Shown here: positions 40,101 to 52,420 of the stretch, piece after piece
Numbering within the stretch: the stretch's first letter is position 1
How the letters are laid out: each line of letters starts with the position of its first letter
NCBI RefSeq assembly: GCF_000002985.6
Contig: NC_003283.11
Location: 6,758,001 to 6,822,000 of the forward strand
Origin: Caenorhabditis elegans
Taxonomy: Eukaryota > Nematoda > Chromadorea > Rhabditida > Rhabditidae
Direction: 5' to 3'
DNA length: 64,000 nt
Position numbers and translations under genes: made by a program
The notes under the pieces: generated by a model
The model's database searches: none
What the model saw: the letters and a program-made list of their open reading frames with translations, nothing else
What the model was told of the DNA's origin: nothing

Positions 40101-40150
40101 TAGATATATTGTGCAGAAACAATTCTAATCGACAAATACAAAAAAATGAA
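37131..40150. other. long non-coding interval
   Basis: Apart from the hairpin repeat at 37254-37455, no gene could be supported. Plus-strand open frames at 38081-38431, 38977-39162 and 39609-39924 lack linked splice sites. The last lies in a GC-richer patch (about 39680-39860) that is also open on the minus strand, so composition may explain it. Confidence 0.4.
37254..37455. mobile_element. hairpin repeat, MITE-like
   Basis: Arms at about 37254-37335 and 37373-37455 are reverse complements, with shared blocks such as TATCAAAAAATTGTCAAC and TATCTCGGTT and near-matching ends (CCCTAATAGACTTGCA and TGCAACTCTAATAAGG). No coding capacity. Confidence 0.7.
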
Positions 40151-41664
40151 TCAAATTACGTGAGACTCTACAAATGTCGATTGCACCACAACTATGTTTG
40201 AACTCTGAAATTTTAAAGCACTTTCTTTTAATAAAAAACAATTAATAACCTACCTTCCCAATCCTGTCTTTTATAAAACGTGGTACAAACAATTGCACAA
40301 ATAATTTTCGAAATTTTGAAGAAAGAGTACTGTAGATTATGAAACTTGTCGTTGTATTGAAATATGCCAGAAGATTTGTGAAAACCGAAAAAAATTGGAA
40401 GTAACTGAAATTTCAATAAGTACTGGAAATAATTTTTTGGGAACACACTTTATATAATCGTTAATAGAAAGCCCTCCAACAACGGAAAAAAATCCCTGTG
40501 GGAATTCTGTGACCACAAATATAATGATTATGCATTGAATAAAACGAGAAGATCTATCAATCTTACTCTGAGTGCTAAAATGAAACAATTGGTTTTTTTT
40601 CAAGTAAGACAAATAATTACTTATCCGATTGACTTCGAGAAAGTGCAATGGCTCGTTGTTTACCAGCATTAATTTTTCCCAGTATTACTATCGATAGCCC
40701 TGACATCAGAATACATGGAATTATCTACAAAAGAGTTCACAGATAACTTTCTTTGCTTTTTAAAAACCTGACTTTAAACAAAGATCCTGACAAGACGAGA
40801 GCAAATTTCATATACCAACAACTGTTTGCGACGGACAGTGGAGAAACTTCGAGCTCTACTAATCCATTTTCATCCTTTCTAAAAGTAAGATTGAGGGTTG
40901 AGTTTATTTTGTTTTTTGCATCTCACTCTTTTACATAGTTCAAAAATAAGTTAGTAGAAGCAATAAAAAAAACTGGAAGACACAACACAATACCCAATCG
41001 TAAAGCGTACCGAGGAGATTGCCAAGTGTCACTGAAGAATAAATTACTGTAATATTTAGTTGAAATAAAGAAAAACCGGGTATCCTTTGTTAAAACCAGC
41101 GATATAGCTCTACAAAACGACATTCCAACAGCTAGATAAAGCGATGAAGCGTGAAATGCTATTTGAAAGTAATCAACAATCAATTGTGCATAAGCTGTTA
41201 TATATGATGAATAGTAACTGAAAACGGTCTTATAAAATTTATTATTTTTTACTTGTTAACTAGACTTTTCTCCTCACAGAACATTTTTATGCACAGTTCT
41301 TACTCTGAAAAATTCCTCAATAACAACTGTGCAAGTGCTGAAACTGAGCATCCAAAATCACAAACTGCTATAAGCATCATTGTCACATTAACTCCGGAGC
41401 TTCTCATCTCTTTTTGAGAAATAACTATAACAATCATAATATTGGCAAAAAACGCAAAAAGAACTAGAGAAGTGAGTATGTAATAGTGATATGGACGATA
41501 TGGTCTGAAACTGTTTTATTTAACGTGTTATGTAGCCTAAACTGTAACTCTACAAACTTCACAATTGTGTCAATCAATGAAGTAATAAACAAATCTTTTG
41601 CCTCGTCACTATTGGCTTCCGGATATTGGCTAAAATATTGAGTACAATTATATTCAGCCGCCAT
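40151..41664 (-). pseudogene. SRW-type chemoreceptor (copy A), frameshift in helix 7
   Basis: Chemosensory GPCR of the SRW (FMRFamide-receptor-like) type with nine exons: 41558-41664, 41304-41504, 41077-41217, 40927-41031, 40773-40878, 40621-40724, 40449-40574, 40254-40403 and 40151-40204. The first seven splice in phase and show the local family signature: NCTQ N-terminus, RPYHYYIL helix 1, KEMRSSGVNVTMMLIAVCDFGC, DTWQSPRYAL, and DRSSRFIQ before helix 6. In exon 8 the frame fails. With the normal phase it reads YFQFFSV and then out of frame to a stop within about 22 codons, whereas a one-base shift restores TNLLAYFNTTTSFIIYS. Copies B and C have one more base here. The lesion removes helix 7 and the tail. 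Confidence 0.65.
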
Positions 41665-42466
41665 AGTAGGAAATATATTTTTGGTTTGGTTAACCTAATT
41701 AAAATAATAAAAAAAAAGCAAAGTATCAAAATACGTTGGACTTGATTGAACTGCGAAATTGCGTTTACTTGCGATGGAAAGGTAATACGTGATTTATTGC
41801 TTTTCAATACTAAGTAATAATAAGCTTCCGGTTGACGCAATGAAAATGATTACTAAACTGATATTGCTTTTATAAAGGCATGTAATTTCCATGAGCGTTT
41901 AAACGAATTCACCTGTTTTTACCGATGTAGATCTCTACCTGGTAAATATGATCTCAATGAGCTTGTGTGCTTGCGAACTTGAGGAAATGTTGCTAATATA
42001 ATTCTGACCAAAAAAATACATTTGCTACTTCCCTTTTTCAGGTTGAAATTCCAATTCGTCAGAAGTTTATGCAACTGCATTGTTCATGATTGCCCAAAAT
42101 TTTATTTTTAAAACAATCTATGTATTCTATCGAAAGGATCCTTTGATAGGCATTATCCTTTCTAGACATGAGTTAAATAGACATGACCACGCGCAAAATT
42201 GAAACTTTAAGATATTGATCTGAATCTGATCAGCTGAGAATTGTACTGTAGGCCCTAACTGCAACTGTTTGCATTTTGTTTGGAAACAAATTTACTATTA
42301 GAAATGAGTGCCAGAATGCGAGAATTACAATTTCGCAAACAATTATTTTCAAAAATGAAAAATGCCTCTAGAGTTTACTATTTGAACAAAAACATTTATT
42401 TAGAGTGATTTTCGTGAGAAAAATCCCACAATTTTTGCACGTTTATTGAAGAACTGAATAAATATC
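41665..42466. other. intergenic spacer between SRW copies A and B
   Basis: AT-rich; presumably the promoter of copy A and the 3' flank of copy B. No repeat or exon recognised. Confidence 0.4.
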
Positions 42467-43950
42467 TTACTGATTGACAGTAGACGGAACAACAACAACT
42501 ATTTGTTTCTGAATTAATGCAAACTTTGAAACTTTAATATGAATTTTTAAAATACCCTTCCAATTTTCTCCGAAATAAATGCTGGAATAAAAAGTTGAGA
42601 GAACAATTTACGAAATTTTGAAGAAAGCGCGCTGTGAATTATAAAACATGTGGTGGTATTGAAAACAGCCAACAGATTTGTAAATACTGAGAATTGTTGG
42701 TAATAGCTGAAATTATTCGATTTTCACCGAAGGAATGTGTCACAGCACTTGATGTAATCGTTGATTGATAATCCGCCTAAAAGACTCAAAACTCCTTGCG
42801 GGGCTTCTGTGATAACAAAAACGACAATAACAGCTTGAATAAAGCGGGAAGATCGGACAATTTGAGCGCTGAAAAATAAATAAAAATTTTGAATTAGATT
42901 ATGAAAAAACCAAACTCTATATGGTTACCAGAATTTGTATTGCTGGCTTTTTTCCCGGATTTCATACGGGCTAAGATAACGAAAGAGAGGACCATCATTA
43001 GAATGCAGGGGACAATCTCAAATTATTTTTCAAAAAATTATGCTCACAGTTTTCAAGAGAAAATAAACTTACCTTGAAAAACAATCCATTCAAAAAAATT
43101 GCAAGTTTCAAAAACAAACAACTGTTAGCTAACGATAAAGGCGAAATATTTAGCACAATTGTCCCATTTTCACTAAAATTTTTACAATCAGATGCTTCAA
43201 TGATTTTGACCCATCTAAGAATCTACACACTAACATTTCAACGTGATTTAGAAGCACATTATGAGAACCAAAGATGAATACAGGAATGCATAGTAATAAG
43301 GCTATTCGCAAAGAATATTTAGGAGATTGCCACGTGTAACTGAAATCAGAAGCTTTACAGTGGCTCTAAAAACTTCAATTTATCCCTACCGACTATCAGT
43401 TCTTGAACTCATTGCAACGACTCTACAAAAAGCCATACCCAAGGCAAGATATAAGGATGCCGCGTGAAAGGAAATTTGGAAATAGTCTACTGTTAGTTGA
43501 GTGTACGCTTTTATATATGATGTATAGGTTCTTAAAAATTATTCATGATTTTTTTGAAAAAGAACACGGGAATAGACAATTTGTAGCTTCTTACACTGAG
43601 AAATTCCTCAAATATAGTTGAATTAAACCTGCAATGGCGCATACCAAATCACAAATTGATATCAGCATCATTGTTACATTCACTCCAGAGTATCTCATTT
43701 CTTTTCTAGAAAGAACTATAAGAATGAGAATATTCGCGAAAAATGCAAAGATTACTACACAGGCAAGTATGAAATAATGGAACGGACGGTATGATCTGAA
43801 AAATTAATTATTAGTAGGTAAATTTTCAGATCATTACCCTTACAGTACAACTGTATTAATAAATTGAGAAATAACCAAGTCCTTAGCATCTCCAGTTTCT
43901 GGATCTGGCCACTGGTTTAATAGTTGAGTGCAATTTAACTCCGAAGCCAT
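42467..43950 (-). CDS. SRW-type chemoreceptor (copy B)
   Basis: Putative chemosensory GPCR. Starts MASELNCTQLLNQWPDP (ATG at 43950) and shows helix 1 RPFHYFIL, KEMRYSGVNVTMMLISICDLVC, the helix 3 region SYIKAYTQLTVDYFQISFHAASLYLALGMAFCRV, TWQSPKYSLRIALL, ENGTIVLNISPLSLANSC, helix 5 PCILMMVLSFVIL, VRSSRFIQAVIVVFVITEAPQG, helix 7 NLLAVFNTTTCFIIHS, and a tail ending VVVVPSTVNQ. Most junctions are canonical. Two choices were needed: donor GTTAGT after HVE, and a donor GTTTGG after the SGNHI segment instead of the more obvious GTAACC, which would break the frame. If that donor is not used the gene is broken. No open frame longer than 60 codons shows here because the exons are short. Confidence 0.6.
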
Positions 43951-44346
43951 TCTTCGTTCCGAATTTGATCAAGAAACACTCAAAACTAAGATATTTCTGG
44001 TTTGCATGCTTTCGTATTTAACAATCTAATTCCAGCCTTAAATTGCCTGCAAAATTACATGCGAAATCAAAGAAACAAAGGTAAAGGAAACACTCCGATA
44101 AATGTGCAATCGGGAATTTTCCGGTGGTTTTTTGTAACTTTTTACAAATTCACCTACCATCCAGTTGTCTATAATTTCAACCAATTGAATTTTAATTCTA
44201 TATTTTTTGGCATTACTGAAATGTTCCGGTATCACGCCCAGCCTCGCTTATATAAAATAATAAAATCCTAAAAATCTTTTATTTGGCAAATAAAGGACGC
44301 AATTAATTATACAAACATTAACAACGACAAATAATTGTTCATCAAA
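43951..44346. other. spacer between SRW copies B and C
   Basis: Contains the promoter of copy B; no element recognised. Confidence 0.4.
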
Positions 44347-45837
44347 TCAGATCGATTCCATCATTGTAGACGGAACAACAACCACTCTTCGACCCTGAGT
44401 TCATGTACACTTTAAAAACTTAATTCTAATTTTTGAAATACCCTTCCATATTTCTCCAAAATAACATCTGGTACAAAAAGTTGAGCGAATAGTTTTCGAA
44501 ATTTCGAAGAAAGTGTACTGTAAATAATGAAACTTGTTGTAGTATTGAAGAACGCCAGAATGTTCATAAAAATTGAAAGATGTTGGTAATAACTGAAAAT
44601 TGAAATTTTGCTCTGGTTTGAAGAAAAACGATGGGTTTACTTAATATAGTCATTGATTGATATTGACCCCAATACGCTGAAAAATCCCTGTGGTGTCTCC
44701 GTGATAACAAAAACAACCACTACTACTTGAATGAAGCGCGTTGATCGGTCAATCTGAGCACTGAAAAATCCATAAAAATTAAATATTTGCTTCAAAAATT
44801 TAGATGAGACTCTACTCTTGATCAGTTTGATTATGTGATAAAGAATTAGAACGTTGTTTTCCAGCCTTAATACGTATTAAAATAATAATTGAGAACATTG
44901 ACATAAGGATGCTTGGTAGAATCTAAAACCAATTTTGTTTTGTGATTTTGCAAAAAAACGTATTATTTGTTGGTAACAAACTTTGAAACAAGAACCACTG
45001 AAGAATATTGATGTCTTCAGAAACAGACAATCGTTTGCTAATGATAATGGAGAAATGTCCAAAAATACAGATCCGTCAGCATATACTCTGTAGAATTTTT
45101 GTTAAAAATAAAATGTATCGGACTTACTCCTTAACAGAATTCAGAAATAGAACAAAAGAGCTCACGGCAAAAACTGGGAAACATAATAGAACCGCTACAC
45201 GAATAGCATATTTGGGAGATTGCCAAGTGTCTCTGAGATTTAGATTAAGTGTTACTGTGCCCATATTTGGAATAAATACCTACCTACTGTCACTTGCAGA
45301 ACTTAAAGTTATAACTCTGCAAAAAGCCATTCCAACAGCAAGATAAAGGGATTCGGCGTGAAAAGCAATTTGACAGTAATAAACTATGAATTGAGCATAT
45401 GCGGTTTGGTAGGATGAATAATTACTAAAAGTTTACAAAACTTAAATAATAATGATTATTATTTAAAGGTCTCACTCTGAAAAATTTCTCAAATACAACT
45501 GGGATAACCCGGCAATTGCACATCCCAAATCACAAACAGCAATCAACATCATTGTTACATTCACTCCCGAATATCTCATCTCTTTCCGAGTGAGAAGTAT
45601 TAAAATTAGTATATTTGCAAAAAACGCAAAAATAACTATAAAAGTGAGCACATAGTAATGAAAGGGACGATATGCTCTGAAAATCATGGAAATTAACAAC
45701 AAGCCTGAAAATTGCTAAAGTTTAAATTACTTTACTAATGCGTCCATGAAGGAAACAATTCCGTTATTAATTGCAGCCTCAGTTTTAGGCTCAGGGAATT
45801 CATTTAAAAATTGTGTGCAATTATATTGAGATGCCAT
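44347..45837 (-). CDS. SRW-type chemoreceptor (copy C), intact
   Basis: Putative chemosensory GPCR. Begins MASQYNCTQFLNEFPEP. Exons include 45731-45837, 45476-45676 and 45284-45424, identical in length to those of copy A (107, 201, 141 bp). All nine junctions checked by eye keep frame. Landmarks: RPFHYYVLTFIVIFAFFANI, KEMRYSGVNVTMMLIAVCDLGC, TAYAQFIVYYCQIAFHAESL, DTWQSPKYAIRVAVL, DGSVFLDISPLSLANDC, PSILMSMFSIIIL, DRSTRFIQVVVVVFVITETPQG, NILAFFNTTTSFIIYSTLSS and the tail RRVVVVPSTMMESI. Upstream at 46281-46300 lies the conserved srw upstream motif. This is one of the two best candidates for a functional member. Confidence 0.75.
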
Positions 45838-46511
45838 ATCAAAGTTAAAGTGCCCCGTTATGTATTTTGAGAGTTTATTATGGGAAACACCGAAACCAAC
45901 ACAGCGCATAAAATGATTGGGTTTTTCCTTTAGAAATAAAAGCGGAAACTAAGCTTATTGATCACCAGCTGAACTAAAAAAAATAAAAATTCAGTTCTGG
46001 TGGTATTTTAATGCAAGATAAACAAGATTTTTAGAAAGGTGGTGTTGATACCACATTTTGTTGCACCTGTCTTCCTGGACACACTTGTATGTTAGTAACG
46101 TGCGAGAAGCGTGTTTGTAAATATTTATTTCCTGAATATTCATATCACAAATTGAAGTGGTATTTGTTGTAATAATATCAATTTCTCGATTACTCGGGTA
46201 AGTTGAGTTTTCAAATTCAACCTCGGTTGGTTTAATTATAATATCGATCAAGCATTACTGACCGAAACTGTACGCTGTCTTATGATGTTGGTGGTAGAGC
46301 TGGCAAAAAATATCAGCTTAAAAAGCGATTAAAAATGAAATCATTAGAGACGAACATTTGTTATAAACAACTAATTACGAAATTATAGAAAAATGAGTGC
46401 AACTAATCTTTTAACTAAAAACAGAAGCTAGAGACAATTGGGATATGAACAGTCAATATTGAGCAAAATAATATGGTAGTTGGTTTTTTAGTTTTTAAAT
46501 CGTGATTTCCT
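45838..46511. promoter_or_regulatory. upstream region of SRW copy C with conserved motif
   Basis: Contains GATGTTGGTGGTAGAGCT at about 46284-46301, recurring with small changes upstream of copies D, F and G. The function is unknown. The rest is AT-rich. Confidence 0.45.
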
Positions 46512-48440
46512 TCAAAATGGTCGCGAAGCGTGTGCAACTGAATGAACCACATTCGTGCTTCGCTTCTGAAACGAAACATGAAAAAAATAAGTTAGTCAAT
46601 TACGAACCAAATAGATTGTTTCCAAAATATGGGTTGGAAAAAAAAGTTGAGCAAAAATTTTTCTAAATTTAGCAGATAACGAGCTATAAATGATAAAACT
46701 TGTGGTGCTGTTGAAGAATGCCAAAATATTTATAAAAATTGTTAAGTTTTGAAAATAGCTAAAAATAAAAACTCGAAACTCTATAAAAATTTAATTACTC
46801 TATTATAAAATTAACCAACTTTATGTAATCTATCATCATAATGCCACTAAGAATTTTGAAAACTCCTTGTGGTGACTCAGTGATTAAAAATATCACTAGA
46901 ACAAATTGGATGAACCTAGATGAGCGGTCGATTTTATCTCTGAAATTTGGCGATTTTGGAAAATTGGATGTCTTGATAAGCTTTACTTTTTCCCTTTTTG
47001 GCTTGCTGCTGCGTTTTGTGCACTGCGTTTTCCCTCGTCAAATTTTTTCAAAAGGGTAAACGACAATATTAGCATTAGGACACAAGGAGCAATCGGAAAA
47101 ATTGTATTTCCTCAGCTACAGACTGTTCGGAGAACTTTAAGATAAATCCCACTAGCTATGAAATAAATTTTCAGAAACAAGCATTCACTGAACAACGATA
47201 AATCAGAAATATCTAGATGAATTCCTTCTTCCTCGGTGCTGAAAAACAATTGTAGCCCACAGGTTACACTAACTTACTGATGTAATAAATTAAACTGTAA
47301 TATGTTTTAATGTTTTACAGTCATTTCTTGTGTCGCCAATATTTTTGGTTGCATTATTATACCTAGAAATACATAATCCTTTTTTATAAAAACACATCTT
47401 ATAATATACGCAAACAATTATGTTTCTACTTTTACGTTTTTCAAAAGTCTAACTTTTTCACAACGTTCATGAAAAGAATAAAGGTGGTGATTAGGAAGAC
47501 AGGTGCGCACAAAGCACAAGCAACTCGTACTGCATAATTAGGTGATTGCCAAAGATCACTGCAATCAAACGTTGATATTTAGTCGTTTTCATTAGGTCAA
47601 ACTAACTTGTTTCTATTTGCAAAGTTTAAAGATTTGACTCTGCAGAACGCCATTCCAACAGCAAGATATAAGGAAGACGCATGGAATGCTGCGGCTAAAT
47701 AGTAAATAACTAGCCGCCCATAAGCAGTTGGGTATGAAATATATTTACTGAAAAGCTAGATAGTAATTCTGAAATCGAATTAGAACTAACTCTGAGTAGC
47801 TCCACAAGAACAGTTTTAATAATTCTGCAATTGAACATCCAAAATCACAAACCGCAATAAGCAACATAGTAACATTCACACCAGAACGAATCATTTCTTT
47901 GTGGGAAAGAACTTTCACAATCATAATATTTGCAAAAAATGCAAAACAACTAAGGAAGTGAATATATAGTAGTGAAACGGCCGGTATGCTCTTCAAAAAG
48001 TAAATAAAATGCGGGAATTCACAGTTTATAAATTGAACTACCGAGATTAGGTGATCACATGACATCACATGAGATACAGACAAGTACAGATGAAAACGTA
48101 TGTAGTTTAAAAACTAAATAGTTAAAAAAAAAGTTCTTAGCATTTCCTTTCTATTGTATTTTGCAGGACTTCATATTCCATTTTCCATGCTTTTTTTTCG
48201 AAAAAAACATCTAAACGGCAGGTTAACTTTAGTTTTAGAAAATTGTGCTGTTAAAATTAGAAATTGAGAAAACTTTTTCATACGCTAGCTTCCATTTTTA
48301 AATTATCGAATTCTAGTTTTAATCACTTACTTTACAACGGTAGTCATCAACCATGGAATCGTACTATTCCCAGCTTCATCGGTACCTGGCTCTGGATATG
48401 GTACAGTGAATTGCGTGCAGTTAAATGCTGACGTCAACAT
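46512..48440 (-). pseudogene. SRW-type chemoreceptor (copy D), frameshift in helix 1
   Basis: Closest relative is copy E (59890-61912). Starts MLTSAFNCTQFTVPYPEP. In exon 2 a run of T that is five long in copy E (minus strand, before GCATTTTTTGC) is four long here at about 47941-47945. The upstream frame RPFHYYIFTSLVV therefore no longer joins AFFANIMIVKVLSHKEMIRSGV. The rest still aligns with copy E, including the YPTAYG helix 3 entry, exon 6 DEGKRSAQNAAASQKGK, the DRSSRFIQF segment, and a tail KRSTNVVHSVAHASRPF. Exon 2 also has an AAG acceptor rather than CAG. The lesion lies early, so no receptor can be made unless the base is restored by variation. Confidence 0.65.
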
Positions 48441-49830
48441 AATTCCTTGGCCGTTTGATTCTAAAGAAGTTCGGGTGTTTTATAAGATTAACAAGACAAG
48501 TGTATAGGAAATTGAAACACTGCGACAATTAAGATATTTGCCAAAATTAAAAAAATTAACGGCCGATAAAGTCTAGATTCAATTTCAGAAATTTGAACAT
48601 TTGATATAAATTATTTTTAAATAGATACACATATTAGCCACGAAGTTTCATTTCCGTTGAAAAACGAGAAGAAAAATACACAATTTTAATAATTTAAAAT
48701 CGCGCCCAATTCCACAGAGGGGGTGTTATGCATATTACCAACACGTAATTGAATAGAGTTCAAAAACCAAAGCGTAATATAAAATTGCAAAAACAATATA
48801 AATACTTTGCAGGGTTGCTATAAATATTAACAATTTTTCTATTAAAATGTGATTTTGTTAAAACCACTTAAACGGCGTAATGTAATCTTGATATTTTGAT
48901 GTTAGTGGTAAAACTCACGAAAATAGCAGCTTGAAAAGGGATAAAAAATATAAGAGAAAAAAACTTGTCTAAAAAAAGCTCACGGTAGGGATCTGCGGCA
49001 ATAATAATGAAATGATAATGATTGTATAAATTCTTTCATGTTTTATCACTTAAATACATATTACTATCATTAGTTTCAGAAAAGTTACATGCAATTTTCA
49101 GTAATTTTCGTTTTTTGTCTATCAAATCATTCATTTTCCACATTTTCGCTTCAAATTTTGAAAAATTTCACTCTTGCGAGTCCTCTATTTAAAAAATTTA
49201 AAAAATTAAGGATTCAAAAAGAATTTTTCAAAAATGTTGGTTCATCTCCAAAATCGTCGTATATTTGCCACAAGCCTCGTACATTTCTCGTATGTTGAGC
49301 CTCTGGTGCAGGAGAGTTGGTCACATATTCGCCAATATACGAGGAATATACAACGGACCTAAGAAGAATGTAGGCGGTGATTTGGTGAGTTTCTCCTAAA
49401 TTTGTCGTAAATTCCTCGTATATTGGTCGTCTTTCCTTTTAACACTCACAGTTTCGTCGTGAATTCCGCGATTTTATCTAAATGTACGCGGCGACTTGCT
49501 GAGCAAACATTTCGAATGTTTTTTAAAAGTTTATTATTTCGGAAAAAATTTGAAAATTTTGTCAATGATGGATTTTCAAGTGCACCCCTGTCTCTAAATT
49601 AGTTGCAGTGATCTATGTATATGAAAATGTTTTCTTTTTTAGATAATATTCAAAAAACAAACAATTTTCAAGTACATTTTCAAACTACATTCGGAAAAAT
49701 TGAAAGATTTATGACCATCGAATTTTGGTATATTTTAAGTTGTAAAAATTGACTGTAGATATCAATGATGAAAATCGAGCCGAGTAGAAACAACTTTAAA
49801 TTGAACGATTAAAGTTCTTCGGTTCTGAAA
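48441..49830. other. upstream region of copy D and spacer
   Basis: Holds the conserved srw upstream motif (48898-48920) and, further up, sequence similar to other srw promoters (GAGTTCAAAAACCAAAGCGT near 48756). The part 49240-49500 is GC-richer with repeated TCGTATATT-like words on both strands and may be an old repeat. No gene recognised. Confidence 0.45.
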
Positions 49831-51062
49831 TTACACACTATTCAATTTATGTGCTACCCAAGTTACCAAAAGTGATTGTGGAATAATTCTTTTTGGTAGG
49901 AACAATTGAACGAATAGACGCCTGAATTTTTCAGACAAAGCGCTATATATTATGAAGCTGGTTGTGGTATTGAAAAATGAAAGAACGTTCATGAAAATTG
50001 ATAAATTTTGATAGTAGCTGAAAAAGGAAAATGTATTAGAAATTTTGTGAGGCTCACTTTAGGTAATCAACAATTGATAGTGCTCCAAGAAGATTGAAAA
50101 CTCCTTGGGGAAATTCGGTGATTAGAAAAACAATTAGAACGAATTGGATAAAGCTTGATGAGCGATCTATTTTGCCTCTGCAATAAGAACGTTGGCACGA
50201 AATAGCTCTGGTATACGTAATGCCTTGTATCTTTCCGAGTAGAATTGCTTGCACTTTGTTTCCCTTGGTCCATTTTCTGCAACAGTAACACAGATAACAT
50301 CAACATTGAAATGCACGGCGCTAGCTAGAATATTCGTAAATTACACATACATAAGTAATGAGATTTATCAAACCTTGAAGCATATTCCAAGAATAGCCAA
50401 ATTAATTTTCATATAGAGACATTCATTGGCAATTGATAGATCGGAAATCTCCATGTAGATACCATCTTCTTGGCTTCTGAAATTCAGTAGATCAGCTTAA
50501 TTTAATTTCTGAACTTGAAAACTTATTCTTTCACAGAGTTTATGAAAAGTACAGCGGTCGCTAATATGAAAACAGGTGCACTCATACAGCAAGCCACTTG
50601 CAGTGCATACTTTGGAGTGTTCCATTGATGCCTAGAATACATTCAACGTTTCAGGTCAGAAAAAGGCAAAATACCTATTTTTGTTTGACAGTGTCAAAGA
50701 CATCACTCTACAAAGGGCCATTCCGCTAGCAGCATAAAGCGAAGACGTATGAAAGCATACCGCTAAATAATCTACAATTAACTGACCATATGCACCAAAA
50801 TAAGAATTGTATTCACTAGAATGTTTTTAGATTTGTTTAAAATCAGTTGCATGATTTACCCGGTGTAGCTTCTTAAAAACAATTGAAACAACCCAGAGAC
50901 GGAACATCCGAAGTCACAAATAGAAATGAACAACATAATTATATTTGTTCCAGAAATCCTCATAACCTTGTTTGCCAGAACTATAGCGATAAGAGCATTT
51001 GCAAAGAAACTTAAAACTATCAAGGAAGCCAATATATAATGGTGAACAGGCCGGTATAACAT
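49831..51062 (-). pseudogene. SRW-type chemoreceptor (copy F), first exon missing
   Basis: Retains exon 2 onwards: RPVHHYILASLIVLSFFANALI, KVMRISGTNIIMLFISICDFGC, later NECLYMKINLAILGICFK, PCISMLMLSVLLLQKMDQGKQ, DRSSSFIQFVLIVFLITEFPQG and helix 7 NTTTSFIIYSALS. The usual first exon (M...NCTQ...) is absent: sequence matching the upstream region of copy G abuts exon 2 only a few bases beyond position 51062. An in-frame ATG at 51062 (MLYRPVHH) remains, but the extracellular N-terminus is gone. In addition the exon 6 donor leaves phase 0 while exon 7 needs two carried bases, so the rest is also out of frame in the straightforward model. Confidence 0.6.
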
Positions 51063-52420
51063 AAAAGACAGAGTTCAAATAACCAAAGCATAGCATTAAA
51101 TTGCAATGTTGATGAAAATACTTTCAGCTTTCCTGTTAATGTGACAGTTCCCTGGAATTACTTGAATGACGCATTGATATTTTGGTAATTTGGTGTTGGT
51201 GGTAGGGCTCACGGGAAGTATTTGATTGAAAAACGATTACAAATCCAAAACAACACGAAAGGCTGCCAAAATAAATCTACACATTAGGCAAAACTAAGCA
51301 TCCGAAGTTTATGCCAACAGTTGGTACATCACAAAACTCAACATTTCAAATAAATTCATTTTTCATTTTTCGGAGACGATTTTCCGGATATTGAGATCTT
51401 GCTTTTTCAAATTTTCAATGAACCAACTCATTTTATAAACACAAACATCATATTTAGTTTATTAGCAAACGTTTTATTAAGGAAAATATCAGCGTTAGGA
51501 ACGATTAAAAGTTCAAAACAGTACAAAACGTAACTTATGAGCTTCATGCATTAATTTGATTTTTGGGCCAGAATAAAATCGCTATTAACAGTCAGCTGGA
51601 GTTAAAATGATCATTGAGGGTACTTTGCATTACTGACAACAGAATAAATTAAAGAAAATATTGAAAAATCGAGCGTATTTCGTATTCCTTTAAATTTTTT
51701 AAAAATCTACTTTTTCTTTTAATCTACTAAACATATATTTTCTGGATATTCAGAAATTCACTAAATATCAAAATAAGAACAGTGACGTGAAATCCAAGTA
51801 TGCTCCAGTGCCTAGTTCAACAGAACTTTGACTGCAAGTATGCTATTTTTTTTAACTTCAAGCAGCACTGAACACAACTTTTGTTTCCCACACTTTTGAT
51901 ATCAAGATATTAACTTCTTACAAAATATGTGTTTTGATTGGACCGAGACCTGTATAGGTCTTTTTACTGATTTTGAGTTTGAAACATTCTAAAATCCAAT
52001 CAGTTTTTTTAGTTTGACAACAAATATTCTCATAATGATTACCATTAAAATAAACTTGTTTTAAGCCATTTTTAATTTTAGAAAATTTGAAAACTTAAAA
52101 AAAAAATAGTTTTTTTTACAAATTTACCGAAAGTACTATTTTAAAATAAACTTAGATACTCTTTTTTAGATCATGTTTTGAAATGAAATTTATTTACAAA
52201 ACTTTCCGTATGCGAGAAGAAACCCGATTGGGCACAAGTTCAAACATAGTGCCTTTGCTCTCTCCTTGCTATCAGTCTCACATATGTATGAAACATCGAT
52301 ACTGAGGGTGTGTTGTTGTGACCTAGCAAACCATGATAAAATACGTATTTTACAATCATTATGTTATGTATCTTTAAAAACTATTAATTAATTTATTTTT
52401 AATCCTATCTTTTATTGCAG
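51063..52420. repeat. duplicated intergenic sequence
   Basis: 51068-51480 matches 59456-59870 at high identity, and about 51780-52420 matches about 62750-63808, though with internal differences. The first block contains the conserved srw upstream motif (51191-51213). There is no coding content. Confidence 0.7.

Noticed and set aside
46841-47059. Plus-strand open frames at 46841-47059 and 60216-60563 as genes
   Set aside because: They are antisense shadows of exons 6-7 of SRW copies D and E.
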